From positions 1 to 64,000 of the forward strand of contig MDYQ01000096.1 in assembly GCA_003024175.1 (NCBI GenBank): 64,000 nucleotides of DNA, in the 5' to 3' direction. The DNA comes from Planoprotostelium fungivorum (taxonomy: Eukaryota > Evosea > Variosea > Cavosteliida > Cavosteliaceae). Shown here one piece after another: positions 35,260 to 44,815 of this stretch. Below the pieces are notes generated by a model. That model had not been told where the DNA came from. It searched no databases and saw only the letters and a list, made by a program, of their open reading frames with translations. The position numbers were made by a program, and so were the translations under genes. Within the stretch, counting starts at the first letter, position 1. The number at the start of each line of letters is the position of its first letter.

Positions 35260-38200
35260 ATGAGCGCCACGCAGACACAGACGACCATTCAAGGTCCTTC
35301 CACCACTATCGATGCCGAGTTGGACAAGATCAAGCAGATCTTCAGCGAAGAGCTGACCGCTGGCATACCTGAAGAGCTACCCGAGATGCCTCAGTGGGAT
35401 GAGTCGATTCCTCACGCCCCGAAGCGTCCCATCACTTTCACGGAGGAGACATTCAAGGTGATCGTCTATACGATGATGATCATCGCTGGAACCACTCTCT
35501 GAAATATTCAGTTGGCCATTCGTAATGCACTTCGTTACTTTCCCTCCAAATTCCACGCTCAATTGGCGATCGAATTTGCAGACGAACTGAGAAAGTATGG
35601 ACATATTTACATGTACCGTCTCAGACCCACGAGGTGATTCCTTTGACTCTCACCACGTCCATGATAATGATCCATTCGAACAGCTACGAGGTCAGAGCTT
35701 ACCCCATCGACGTCTATCCCGCCAGATGTCGTCAAGCCGCCGCCATCATGTTGATGATTCACAACAACCTAGACAAGAAGGTGACATCCATCTCCATTCC
35801 ATCCCACCTGCCATACTCCATACCTCTCATCTTCATATGCATCTCATCCACTAAAGACATCTCACTCTGAGACAGGTCGCCCAATACCCACACGAACTCG
35901 TTACCTACGGAGGCAACGGCAGTGTGTTCTCCAACTGGGCTCAGTATCGTCTCATGCTGAAGTACCTCTCCGAGATGACCGAAGAACAGACGCTCGTCAT
36001 GTACTCTGGTCACCCCATGGGTCTCTATCCTAGTCATCCCGTGAGAACATGACATCTCCATGATGTCGCTCGTCTATGATGTCTCTCATCATCCATGATG
36101 TCGCTCGTCTGTGATGTCTCTCATCACCCATGATGTCGCTCATGTATGATGATGCGCATGGTTGATGATGTTGCACCGATGATGTTGATGCTCATCGTGC
36201 GATAGGGTGCACCCAGAGTCGTCGTCACGAACGGAATGGTCATCCCGAATTACTCTTCCAAGGCAGATTACGAGACCATGTATGCCACCGGCGTCTCCAT
36301 ATACGGACAGATGACCGCAGGTTCTTACTGCTGTGAGCCACCCTCTATGTCACGTAGGATTCACTGACACGTATAGACATCGGACCCCAGGGCATCGTCC
36401 ACGGCACGACTATCACCGTTATGAACGCGGGCAGAAAGTATCTCGGCGTGGAAGACTTGAGAGGAAAGGTGAGATATTCTTCCGTGGAGAAGGATTCGAC
36501 GATCTACAACGAGACCCTGAATGGAACAGGTATTCATCACGAGTGGACTGGGTGGAATGAGTGGGGCCCAGGGAAAGGCCGGAGTCATCTGTAACTCCGT
36601 CACGGTCGTCGCAGAAGTCAACGGTGGGTTCATCTGAACGCGACTGTTACGTACGTTACGTACGTACTCATGCGTAACAGAGGCTGCTTTGAGGAAGAGA
36701 TACGATCAGGGATGGATCATGGAGATCGTCTCTGGTTTAGATCAACTTGTAGAGAGACTGAAGAAGGCGAGACAGAACAAAGAGGTGATGGAATGGTCAT
36801 GATATCGTACGTACGCCACGTACTGAACGTAAACAAGGTTGTATCGATCGCTTACCACGGAAACATCGTGGACATCTGGGAGAGACTCGCCGGTGAGATT
36901 TCGATGAGATTTCAATGAGATCAGAGATACGTAACGTACGTATTGACTCGTTGTAGTGGAGGACGAACTGTTGGTCGAATTGGGAAGCGATCAGACTTCG
37001 CTGCACAATCCTTATCACGGTGGATACTACCCTGTCGGTCTCTCCTTTGAAGAGTCCAACCAAATGATGGTCGAAAATCCCGATTTATTCAAGTGAGCCT
37101 TTTATTCGATTTTATTCTTCCCTCTCGGCGAGAATAAAATAGAATAAAAGTAACGATTCGACAGAGAGAAGGTGCAAGAGAGTCTGAGGAGGCAGATCGA
37201 AGCCATCAACACACTCTCCTCTCGTGGTATGAAATTCTGGGACTATGGAAATTCATTGTGAGCGTTGTAGATCGATGACGTATGATGACGTCATACAGCC
37301 TGTTGGAGGCCTCCAGAGCGAAGGCCAACGTGATGGACGAGAAGGGAAAATTCAAGTACCCCTCTTACGTACAAGATATCATGGGTGATATCTTCTCTCT
37401 GGGATTCGGACCCTTCCGTTGGTGAGAATTTTCTGCGAATATTCTGGGAAAAGACGGAGAATTTCAATGTGATCACGTGATGATATACAAGATGATCAGA
37501 ACATGAACAGACACATGCGATCCATCCGTGACGCTCATGCTGATGCCCGTCACAGGGTCTGCACGTCTGGTGACATCACAGACTTAGACACGACCGATGC
37601 CATCGCGGCAGACATCATAGAGAGCATCATGAAGAAAGAAGAAGAGAAGGCTAGCTCGGAAACAAAGAAGAGAGAAGTGACAAAGTGTAAACTACAACAC
37701 AGAGACAACCACCAGTGGATCAAAGCTGCAAAGAGCCATCAGATGGTGAGAACATTCTCAGAATATGATGCGAAATTTCACGGAATGTTCCGAGATATTT
37801 TAGATGGCAGATTGTAGATTGACGTGATGTAGGTGGTGGGAAGCAAGGCGAGAATCTTGTACAGCAACGCCCCAGGCAGGAGGGCCATCGCAGCAGCTTT
37901 CAACGAAGCAGTCAGAGACGGAAGAGTGAAGGCACCCATCGTCATCAGGTGACACGTCACACTCTATAGACGTCCATCATGTGATGATGTAGCTGATGAG
38001 ATGTGATCAGTCGCGATCATCATGATGTGTCCGGTGCAGATTCACCTTACAGGGAGACTTCGAACGTTTACGATGGAAGTCACAACACGGCTGATATGGC
38101 GGTGCAAAACTTTGTCGGTGACTCGTTCAGAGGTGAGAAGACATTTATTTCATTTTAATCTTTCTCCCCTCACGTTTCATTATTAACAACCTCTTTTCAA

Positions 38201-38658
38201 GAGATCTGATTTTATTCTGTTTTACTCTCTTTTCGTATGCCATATCTTTTATTCTATTTTATTCTTTTTCTTCTACGTCCCACCTTTTATTCTATTTTAT
38301 TCTTCTCCACTCAGTCGTTCAGGTGCTACCTGGGTCGCCCTTCACAACGGTGGAGGCACCGGTTGGGGCGAGTCCATCAACGGAGGCTTCGGTCTCGTTT
38401 TGGACGGCACCCCTGATGCTGGCAGACGCGCAGATCTGATGTTGGGCTGGGACGTCTTAAACGGAGTGAGAACTGCACATCATGCGAACGAAAAATTCTC
38501 ATGCGAACGTGCAGGTCAGTCGCAGGGCTTGGGCTCGCAACGAGAACGCGGAGGACGCCATCACTGCCGCGATGGAAGAAGATGAGCAGCTGGTCGTGAC
38601 GCTGCCACATCACGCGAGTGATGATGTGTTGGAGGCAGCTTACCGCGGTGGAAAATAA
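35260..38658 (+). CDS. UROC1: Urocanate hydratase (urocanase)
   Basis: Catalyses urocanate to imidazolonepropionate, the second step of histidine breakdown, with tightly bound NAD+ as catalyst. Spliced sequence carries the family's hallmarks: LAIRNALRYFPSKFHAQLA, GHIYMYRLRP, VTYGGNGSVFSNWAQYRL, SGHPMGLYPSHP, GVSIYGQMTAGSYCYIGPQG, VHGTTITVMNAGRKYLG, ITSGLGGMSGAQGKAGVI, LGSDQTSLHNPYHGGYYPVG, FWDYGNSFLLEA and LHNGGGTGWGESINGGFG. The SGLGGMSGAQ loop is the NAD-binding glycine-rich motif. It ends EAAYRGGK with TAA 38656-38658. Length is right for the eukaryotic enzyme. More than a dozen introns, one being a long hairpin (37099-37150), two with ATCTACAACG motifs, others packed with TTTTATTC runs. 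No other histidine-utilisation gene lies nearby. Confidence 0.95.
37099..37150. repeat. Hairpin-forming inverted repeat filling a urocanase intron
   Basis: Arms CTTTTATTCGATTTTATTCT (37099-37118) and AGAATAAAATAGAATAAAAG (37131-37150) pair at 19 of 20 positions around a 12-base loop. The left arm begins six bases after the donor GT, and the right arm ends shortly before the CGACAG acceptor, so the fold would draw the splice sites together. Confidence 0.85.
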
Positions 38659-38996
38659 GGGAAAAAGAGATAAAATAACTTCATCTACAGTGTTGTAGAT
38701 GGAAGATTCGAACCATTCGGTGAACGGATTCTGGATTTCTTTGTGTTTGGAATTTCTTCGCGAAGTGTCGCGATTGGCTTCTTTGTGTGTAAACAACAAG
38801 AACAACCCACACGACAACATGCTGACGAAAATATGGAGATGGTTCAGGCCATCTCACACAAGTGAGGACCACACTGAAAAGATCATGTGAATGCTGAAAT
38901 GATGTAGATTCCAATGGAGGAAGTACAAGCACACAAGCTGAAGAGACGAGATCTGGATTGATCCGTTTCGAACTAGAGAAGGGTAAACTCAATCAG
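38659..38996. other. Spacer after urocanate hydratase, holding an ATCTACA palindrome
   Basis: Roughly 340 bases. The first part is probably 3' UTR with the palindrome at 38683-38700. No reliable coding exon was found before the small gene starting at 38997. Confidence 0.4.
38683..38700. repeat. Palindrome ATCTACA-GTGT-TGTAGAT in urocanase 3' UTR
   Basis: Perfect seven-base arms, four-base spacer, 25 bases past the urocanase stop codon. It is followed by GGAAGATTCGAACC; a TTCGAA box also lies near other copies of this motif. Confidence 0.88.
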
Positions 38997-39448
38997 ATGC
39001 TTCGCCCTCTTTGGTTCAGAACTCTACATATGAGAGGAGCCCCAGCCGCCATCTTAGCTGGAGCTACCCTCTACGGTGCCCGTGGTGCCTTCGCCCCTCT
39101 ACTCACTCAACACCAATCGTCCATGGACATTCGATCACCCATTTCGAGCCCAACCATGTTCCGACAGACAAAGATGAATCAATCTTCGACATCTCCCGTC
39201 GAGAGAAGGGTGGAACCCACCGTGGAGAACGCGACACCTCCATCTTTGGGCGTCTATAGTCACTGGATCGCTCTAGCACCTCGACCCAATCCTGCACCCG
39301 TGAGAGTGAGCCTCTTTCAACACCGTCTTCAACATGAAAGTTGACAATGAAACAGGTCGATGCACAGCCCACAGCAAGGGCCAATGTGCAGGCACCACCT
39401 TTTTACGCGTTACAAATGACTGAAAGGAGGAACAACACTTCTGTATGA
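38997..39448 (+). CDS. Small hypothetical protein, possible mitochondrial presequence
   Basis: Two exons give about 130 residues. MLRPLWFRTLHMRGAPAAIL followed by AGATLYGARGAFAP is Arg-rich, without acids and Ala-rich, as in mitochondrial targeting peptides, and could include one weak membrane helix. A Ser/Pro-rich middle follows, then SLGVYSHWIALAPRPNPAPV. After an intron comes DAQPTARANVQAPPFYALQM and the end TERRNNTSV. No family recognised. AATAAATC near 39470 may be its polyadenylation signal. Confidence 0.5.
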
Positions 39449-39777
39449 TGATCATCATCCCTGTACAATAAATCTTCTCTTCTCAGCGAAGGTTGAGGAG
39501 AGCGATGTGTCATCTAGAATACCGATCTTTGAATCACCAACGGTCTGCGGTACCAAGTCACTTCTAGACTGATTTCGTCTGAGACATCCACCATCTACTT
39601 GATCTCCGAATTGGACTTCAACATCATGTGATCTCCAGCTAGAATCCTGGACAGAAGAAGTTTCATTCAGTTCTATACAGCGGTCCATAAGGTGAGTCTC
39701 AGGAGCCTAATTCGCCTGGTGAAGTGATATTCCAATTAAAAGAATGAGAACGCCTGGCATTCTCAAACAGGGACGAA

Positions 39778-40347
39778 TTGACTGCCTTCAACGAGACGAC
39801 AAAAACAAAACAGACGAAAAGCATAAGCATGCTAGACAATGGAAGAAACAGACGTGATCGAATTGATATCGTCACTCGGGCGCTTGCAGCTGCAGCCAAC
39901 GCGTCCGGCGTATCACCGCCTGAACCGCAGGAGACATCCACCACCGAGAACCGCACGACTTTCATGTCCGACAACCATGCCTGGACCTCTCTTGTACCAG
40001 AGTTAGACTCCACCAACGTCACGAGCGACTATGACCCATCTACCTGGAGGGCACGATTGGCACAGGGCTCATCATCCTCGTCACCACCGGTAGATATAGA
40101 CACAAATGCACACACAGACGTTGAAGTAGAGGCAGACGCAGAGCTGACCAACGAATCAAAGACACCTTCACAAATAGAGGACAAGCACGAGGAGCTTGTC
40201 GTCGACAGTTCAATGTCTTTACAGTTGAATATGTACTACCATTGGGTCTCTCTTGGCAGAGTAGAAGAAGCCATCTCGGCAGATCAAGTCATCACGACAG
40301 GAAGACGAATATCTCAATGGTGGAGAACGTATATGTACATAAGATAA
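39778..40347 (+). CDS. Unknown Ser/Thr/Asp-rich protein, copy A of a paralogous pair
   Basis: An uninterrupted 190-codon frame starting TAFNETTKTKQTKSI, with low complexity (SSSSSPPVD) and a C-terminal section AELTNESKTPSQ, DKHEELVVDSSMSLQ. It may be joined to an upstream exon by an intron ending CTCAAACAG at ~39770. The C-terminal pattern 'AExT...TPSQ.E..HEE..VVD...SL' recurs in the frame at 41142-41780, so the two derive from a common ancestor. No domain, signal peptide or membrane helix is seen. Function unknown; an old mobile-element ORF is one possibility. Confidence 0.45.
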   Translation: MTAFNETTKTKQTKSISMLDNGRNRRDRIDIVTRALAAAANASGVSPPEPQETSTTENRTTFMSDNHAWTSLVPELDSTNVTSDYDPSTWRARLAQGSSSSSPPVDIDTNAHTDVEVEADAELTNESKTPSQIEDKHEELVVDSSMSLQLNMYYHWVSLGRVEEAISADQVITTGRRISQWWRTYMYIR

Positions 40348-41141
40348 AAAGACTATTCTGGTAGAGCCTCTTTCGTAACTGAAATGTGAGCCAACCTTTG
40401 GCAGAAGCTGCCCAAAGCGGACCAAATAACTGCGGCGGACGTGTGTAACCAAAAAAATTCAAAATTTATACAACCTAATGACCGAGGGCACTGCTCTCCA
40501 AATGTAACAGGAGCCCTCTAGTGTATTCACTGTTTCATTTGACCTTGTTGGGAGGACGTGATGATTTGATGACGAATCACTTGATAATCGTCTGAAGTCA
40601 AGAGGACATCAGATGCTATCAAACGATATTCACACTCCATGTCTTGATATGTAAATGCAAAATTGTGAATGTGATAATCTTGATGGAGTATTCCATAGGG
40701 ACACAATCATCCGAGCTCGGATGATTATGTCCACAGCGGACAGGTGCAACCGCCTGGACGTCCTCCCTGGGAGAGTCACCGGTAACACTGCAAAATCGGC
40801 TGAAAGCGAATGGTCACTGGGTGGTTAACGGCAGTGAGCACAAATATGGAGGCAGGACACCGTCTCCAGAGGTGATTTCATGGACTTCCTATCTGAATGG
40901 CAATAATCGGAAGCAATGGAAAGGCTGTCTGGTGTTCTCCCTTGGATCAAATCCGTAGACTATCTTGTCACCTATTAGACTACCCCTTAACGATGAGAGC
41001 ACCTCCAACCTCTATGGCGACTGCACAACCAGCAGGAACTACGTACCATTCGACACGCTTGGATCTCCCGTTAGGACCAACGATCTCGTCGACTGCACAC
41101 ACAAGTGAGATAGAGATGACAATGGCACGCTCAACTGTATA
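40348..41141. other. Spacer with a 34-bp palindrome and a possible first exon of copy B
   Basis: Non-coding in its first ~600 bases, with the palindrome at 40699-40732. Between about 41002 and 41108 a frame reading DESTSNLYGDCTTSRNYVPF and then VRTNDLVDCTHK, ending at a GTGAG donor, looks like an exon that would precede the frame at 41142. Confidence 0.4.
40699..40732. repeat. 34-bp near-perfect palindrome centred on GAGCTC
   Basis: Two 17-base arms without a loop; left arm GGACACAATCATCCGAG, and the right arm's reverse complement GGACATAATCATCCGAG. One mismatch. It lies between the two related unknown ORFs. Confidence 0.9.
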
Positions 41142-41780
41142 GTGAACCGATCAGCAGAGGAGCCAGGCATCTCACCCCCCTCACAAGACTACTTCTACCA
41201 AATCCTCTGTGTGGTACTACAGACAACGATGTCATCCATCAGGGCAATCTTCCACTCCAGAGAAGCATCCGGCAGCAGTGAACATCTCGCGCCGACATCA
41301 GAGACACCGAACGAGCACACCTCGACCGCTGAACTATCCACAATGATGACATCATCCATACCAGAGATGTCCGTAGCTGCAGTGATCCAGCCCACCGTCA
41401 CATCATCAGATCCACTTATAGATGCTCTCATGGCGTCCACGATTCAGACTTGTAACACGTCCACCTCGGTGGACACCGTTTGGGGCTCTCTGTCAAACGA
41501 GTTATATACCACCGCCTCTGCACTACCCGCCTGCGAGACACCGCTGGTACAACACTCCTCCATTTCATCATCCCAGACCGAGATGTTGACACTTGGTAAA
41601 CTGATGGAGGCGAGCGCAGAATTCACCGGGGCAACGACAACACCTTCGCAATGGGAGACACACGAGGAGCCTACCGTCGTCGACGATTTTCCGTCTTTAC
41701 ATCCAAAGTTTATCCAAATCACGCCAATTGAGAGGGATAGCCCTGATGATGATCGGCGTCGTACCTTCTTTCCTCAGTGA
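41142..41780 (+). CDS. Unknown Ser/Thr-rich protein, copy B of a paralogous pair
   Basis: A 212-codon open frame rich in Ser, Thr and Glu (TSETPNEHTSTAEL, SSISSSQTEML), related to copy A by AEFTGATTTPSQWETHEE and VVDDFPSLHPKF. An acceptor CTGTATAG directly precedes it and a coding-looking exon lies upstream, so it is probably the second exon of a spliced gene. No recognisable domain. Low complexity is spread along the whole length. Confidence 0.45.
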   Translation: MNRSAEEPGISPPSQDYFYQILCVVLQTTMSSIRAIFHSREASGSSEHLAPTSETPNEHTSTAELSTMMTSSIPEMSVAAVIQPTVTSSDPLIDALMASTIQTCNTSTSVDTVWGSLSNELYTTASALPACETPLVQHSSISSSQTEMLTLGKLMEASAEFTGATTTPSQWETHEEPTVVDDFPSLHPKFIQITPIERDSPDDDRRRTFFPQ

Positions 41781-41950
41781 CAAATCTCATCGATGTTCTG
41801 TGGCGGACCCTTGCACGTTACACTGCAGTCCAGCGAAAATGGTCACTCACAGTTCCAAAGATGACTTAGACGCAAGTGATGATCGACGGTTTCGAATCTG
41901 CTCTCATCGATGGTAGATTCCTCTTCAAACACCATTTCTCTTCTCTTTAT

Positions 41951-43875
41951 TTACACGGACGCCATTCTCCCGCTGGCGCTCAAGAACGGATTCCCCGCCA
42001 CGTTGACGTTGGCCGACACCTGCGACGGCTCATGAGACACAACGACTTTTTAAGACGTGTCACCTGTTTGCCGTGGAGAAGCCACTCCAAGAAGGGATCG
42101 TTGACATCTGCGTTCTGTCCGGAGACGTTCTCCAACAGCTCCATGCCCAATTCCCAGGCAGTGCGTTGACTCGCGGGGGCTCTGAACGGATTCGTCTGTC
42201 CGACATTTAGACGTTGATGATGATAGACGATGATGATGATAGACGATGATGATGATAGACGATGAAGATGATAGACGATGATGATGATGGACGATGATAG
42301 ACGATGATGATGATGGACGATGGAGATGATGGACTATGATGATGATCACCTCTTCGTGATGCTCCTGCGGTGGTGCAGAAGGTGGAGCACTCACCGTCTC
42401 CTGCACTAATTCCCCCCTGCACATTTCAACGCTTCCCCTTGCATCTCCCTCACCTCGGCTGGAACGGAACGAACTCGTTGACTTTCTCCCCCGTCAACAG
42501 TTGCTCGTAATCTGCGATGGCTTTTTCCATTCTCTCGTATAAAATGAAGAATAAATTCAATAATTTCTCGCTGGGAGATTTCTCTACAAATCGTTCGATG
42601 AGACCGTGGAGTCTCTCCTTCTGTTTCCGTGCGGCGATCTACAACGGTCAATCTTCAAAGGAGATTTGAAATTTGAAAATCGGGTTTCCCGCCACCTGTA
42701 GGTCTCTGGCCACTTCGTTGTCCGTTAGTTCTTCGCTGTCGATCGTTGCCTCTAAGAGAGACTCCAAAACGGTAACTGTCGATCTCATCTCCTCCATCTC
42801 GGCCATCATCTCTGATGGACGGTGAGCGTCTCGACGTGTCATGCGGACCAAATGATTGTGCCCACCTTCTGGTATGATGGAGGGAGTGCGGGAGACGGCC
42901 TTGGGAGTGCTAGGTTTGCGTGCGTAATCTGAATTTTCGATGTACGTAAAGGGTTCTTCATCTTCTTCGATGATCCTGGGAAATCGAACACCTAATGAGG
43001 ATGAGATCGATCATCTGGATCATCATGATGATCGTTTGTGAGATGAGATGTAGGGTGAAATGCCATGTCATTACACTTTATTATCGATCGTGAGATGGGA
43101 TGAGATGTATGGATGAAATGATGTGTGATTGAGCTTTGTGATGATGCGATGAAAAATAGAGAAAGTGAGACGAGTGAGAACGGTATGAGGTCAATTTAGA
43201 CGAATGATTACCTTTCTTCTTCAGATGATGGTACAAGACACTGTATCTCGGTAGTTCATCCGCATGACAGAATCCCCAACATTGAATGCAAGCCAAAACC
43301 TTCTCACGTGTCAGACATCATCATTTCACCATCATGTTCACCTTCTCCTGGACTCTACATTTGACGTAGCCGAGAGAAGAATTGGATCTCTTTCTGGCGA
43401 TCTTCTCGTATTTCTTCGGTGTTGTCTTGATGCGAAGTCCTCCTGTCTTTTTCATCCTCTCCACAAAGTCTTTGTGAGAGACAGCCTGATGGAAAGCGGT
43501 CCCGCAGCTCTTGACCATCATGTCAACGAGGGTCACAATTGTCCACAAGATTCTGCGAATCGGTCAAAGCCATATCGAAATCTGAGCTGACGATTGCAAT
43601 TGGAAATTCAATGTGAGTCTGACTCACGAAACGTCCTTCTTATGTGCTTTGAGATGTTGCCCGATCAGTTTGACGGCCGTATCGCTCCTGAGATAATCAA
43701 TCAGTGATTTAGAAATGGGAGACGGGACTCACAAGTTGGGATTGACTTGAACAATTGTCATCAGCTCTGTGGTTGCCTCCGGCTCTGGGTCATTGAAACG
43801 GTGTGCATCTCTCAGAGTGGCCTTTGTCACAAGACTGCTCATGTGAGGTTCTATCGCAAGTATCGCTCTTTCCAT
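41951..43875 (-). CDS. VHS-GAT domain adaptor (TOM1/ESCRT-0-like)
   Basis: The start is ATG 43875 (MERAILAIEPHMSSLVTKAT). The VHS domain follows: LVTKATLRDAHRFNDPEPEA, VNPNLSDTAVKLIGQHLK, TIVTLVDMMVKSCGTAFHQ, VSHKDFVERM and ACIQCWGFCHADELPRYSVL, matching 'LtLLDxCVKNCGxxFH' and 'LxLIQxWA'. After a linker a GAT-like helical bundle occurs: RPSEMMAEMEEMRSTVTVLE, NEVARDLQVAG, LIERFVEKSP, NLFFILYERMEKAIADYEQL. The C-terminus has two Asn-Pro-Phe motifs (TNPFRAP, GNPFLSA), known ligands of EH domains. Such proteins bind ubiquitin and clathrin and sort cargo on endosomes; in amoebozoans Tom1 serves as ancestral ESCRT-0. One intron holds a GATGATGATAGAC minisatellite, another an ATCTACAACG motif. Confidence 0.83.
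42211..42347. repeat. GATGATGATGATAGAC minisatellite in a VHS-GAT intron
   Basis: About eight imperfect 13-16-base units made of GAT triplets closed by AGAC or GGAC. It fills the intron between the PPQEHHEE and NPFRAPASQ coding parts on the - strand. Confidence 0.8.
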
Positions 43876-44024
43876 GTCGGAGAGTGAATGGGTCGGCGTG
43901 TATGTTAAGCGTATGTGATGCGTTCTGTCTGTGAGCAAATCCTCCGCGGTCGAAAATTTTCGGTGAAATCTTGCAGCACAGAAGAAAGTGTGAGACAGTG
44001 TGTACGCAGGTGGGTGACCAAGTC

Positions 44025-44258
44025 TCAGGCTTCAAAAGATTCGAGCAGATGTGATGCAAACGATGCACGTGAACCTTTCAGTCCCAGATCATCTTTATAA
44101 TTGAGAGTGTTCATCTCGAAAATTATGCCCGCGTCCATGTCATCCACCATCTCTACCGCTGTCTCGTGGCGCTGGACAGTGACAAATGCAGCTGGCGGAA
44201 AGGTGAAGGTCCACCTGATGAGATTCATCATCACCGCGAGTGCAAACACAAATCGCAC
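44025..44258 (-). CDS. Possible small hypothetical protein with a hydrophobic N-terminus
   Basis: A 77-codon frame beginning MRFVFALAVMMNLIRW, which could be a weak signal peptide, then TFPPAAFVTVQRHETAV, MVDDMDAGIIFEMN and SFASHLLESFEA. It lies just upstream of the VHS-GAT start and might be a 5' exon of another gene or a chance frame. No family resemblance. Confidence 0.25.
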   Translation of the reverse strand: MRFVFALAVMMNLIRWTFTFPPAAFVTVQRHETAVEMVDDMDAGIIFEMNTLNYKDDLGLKGSRASFASHLLESFEA

Positions 44259-44815
44259 CTTGTCTCATGAACATCGTGAAGGTAACTGCATGTATGAAGA
44301 GATTAAAAGTGGGATGTGTCCTCGTCGCTGCACGAATTCTATGAAGGGAGCCACCTTGCTTCAAGAGTCACTCTCCAGTGGCTTAGAGGAACAACGAGAG
44401 GTAAGAGACCAGTGAGCCACGGGGAAGCCCCAATGTGTTCACTATTTGATTTCAATTGTTTAGGCCTCGGAGACTATACATAGAGAACTATATCTGTTTG
44501 TGGACACTGCTCGATGCATTTCGTGATGATGTTCGTGATCTTGATCACGCTGTAGTATGGAATGAAATCTAGGTGATCTTCCCGTTAATAGACTGTCGAA
44601 CAGGTTTTAGCTTCTATGGTTCTTGTTGTGATTTCTGTAGAATGATTGAACCCACGCGATGTCAATCTACGCCACAGGATGAAAGGGACGATGGCTTCTA
44701 AAATTCGGACAAGCGTCAAGACAAGAAAAAGCTTCAGAGTCCAAATAAGAGGTGTCTGTGGACCGAAGCACTGTATTCACAGGAGTGCTGGCCATTTTAG
44801 CCTTCCCGAGAAAGG
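44259..44815. other. Intergenic stretch, no gene seen
   Basis: Frames on both strands are short and show no splice logic. It must hold the promoter of the beta-helix gene starting at 44816. Confidence 0.4.

Noticed and set aside
39455-39688. 77-codon frame on the - strand between two + strand genes
   Set aside because: Amino-acid make-up is unremarkable and a splice-compatible + strand exon may overlap it; neither could be confirmed.
15776-42347. Regular repeats that could suggest a CRISPR array
   Set aside because: The units are simple ATC/GAT triplets without unique spacers, and the genome is eukaryotic.
42207-42424. Repetitive His/Ser/Ile frames in the VHS-GAT gene
   Set aside because: They are translations of the GAT minisatellite in an intron.
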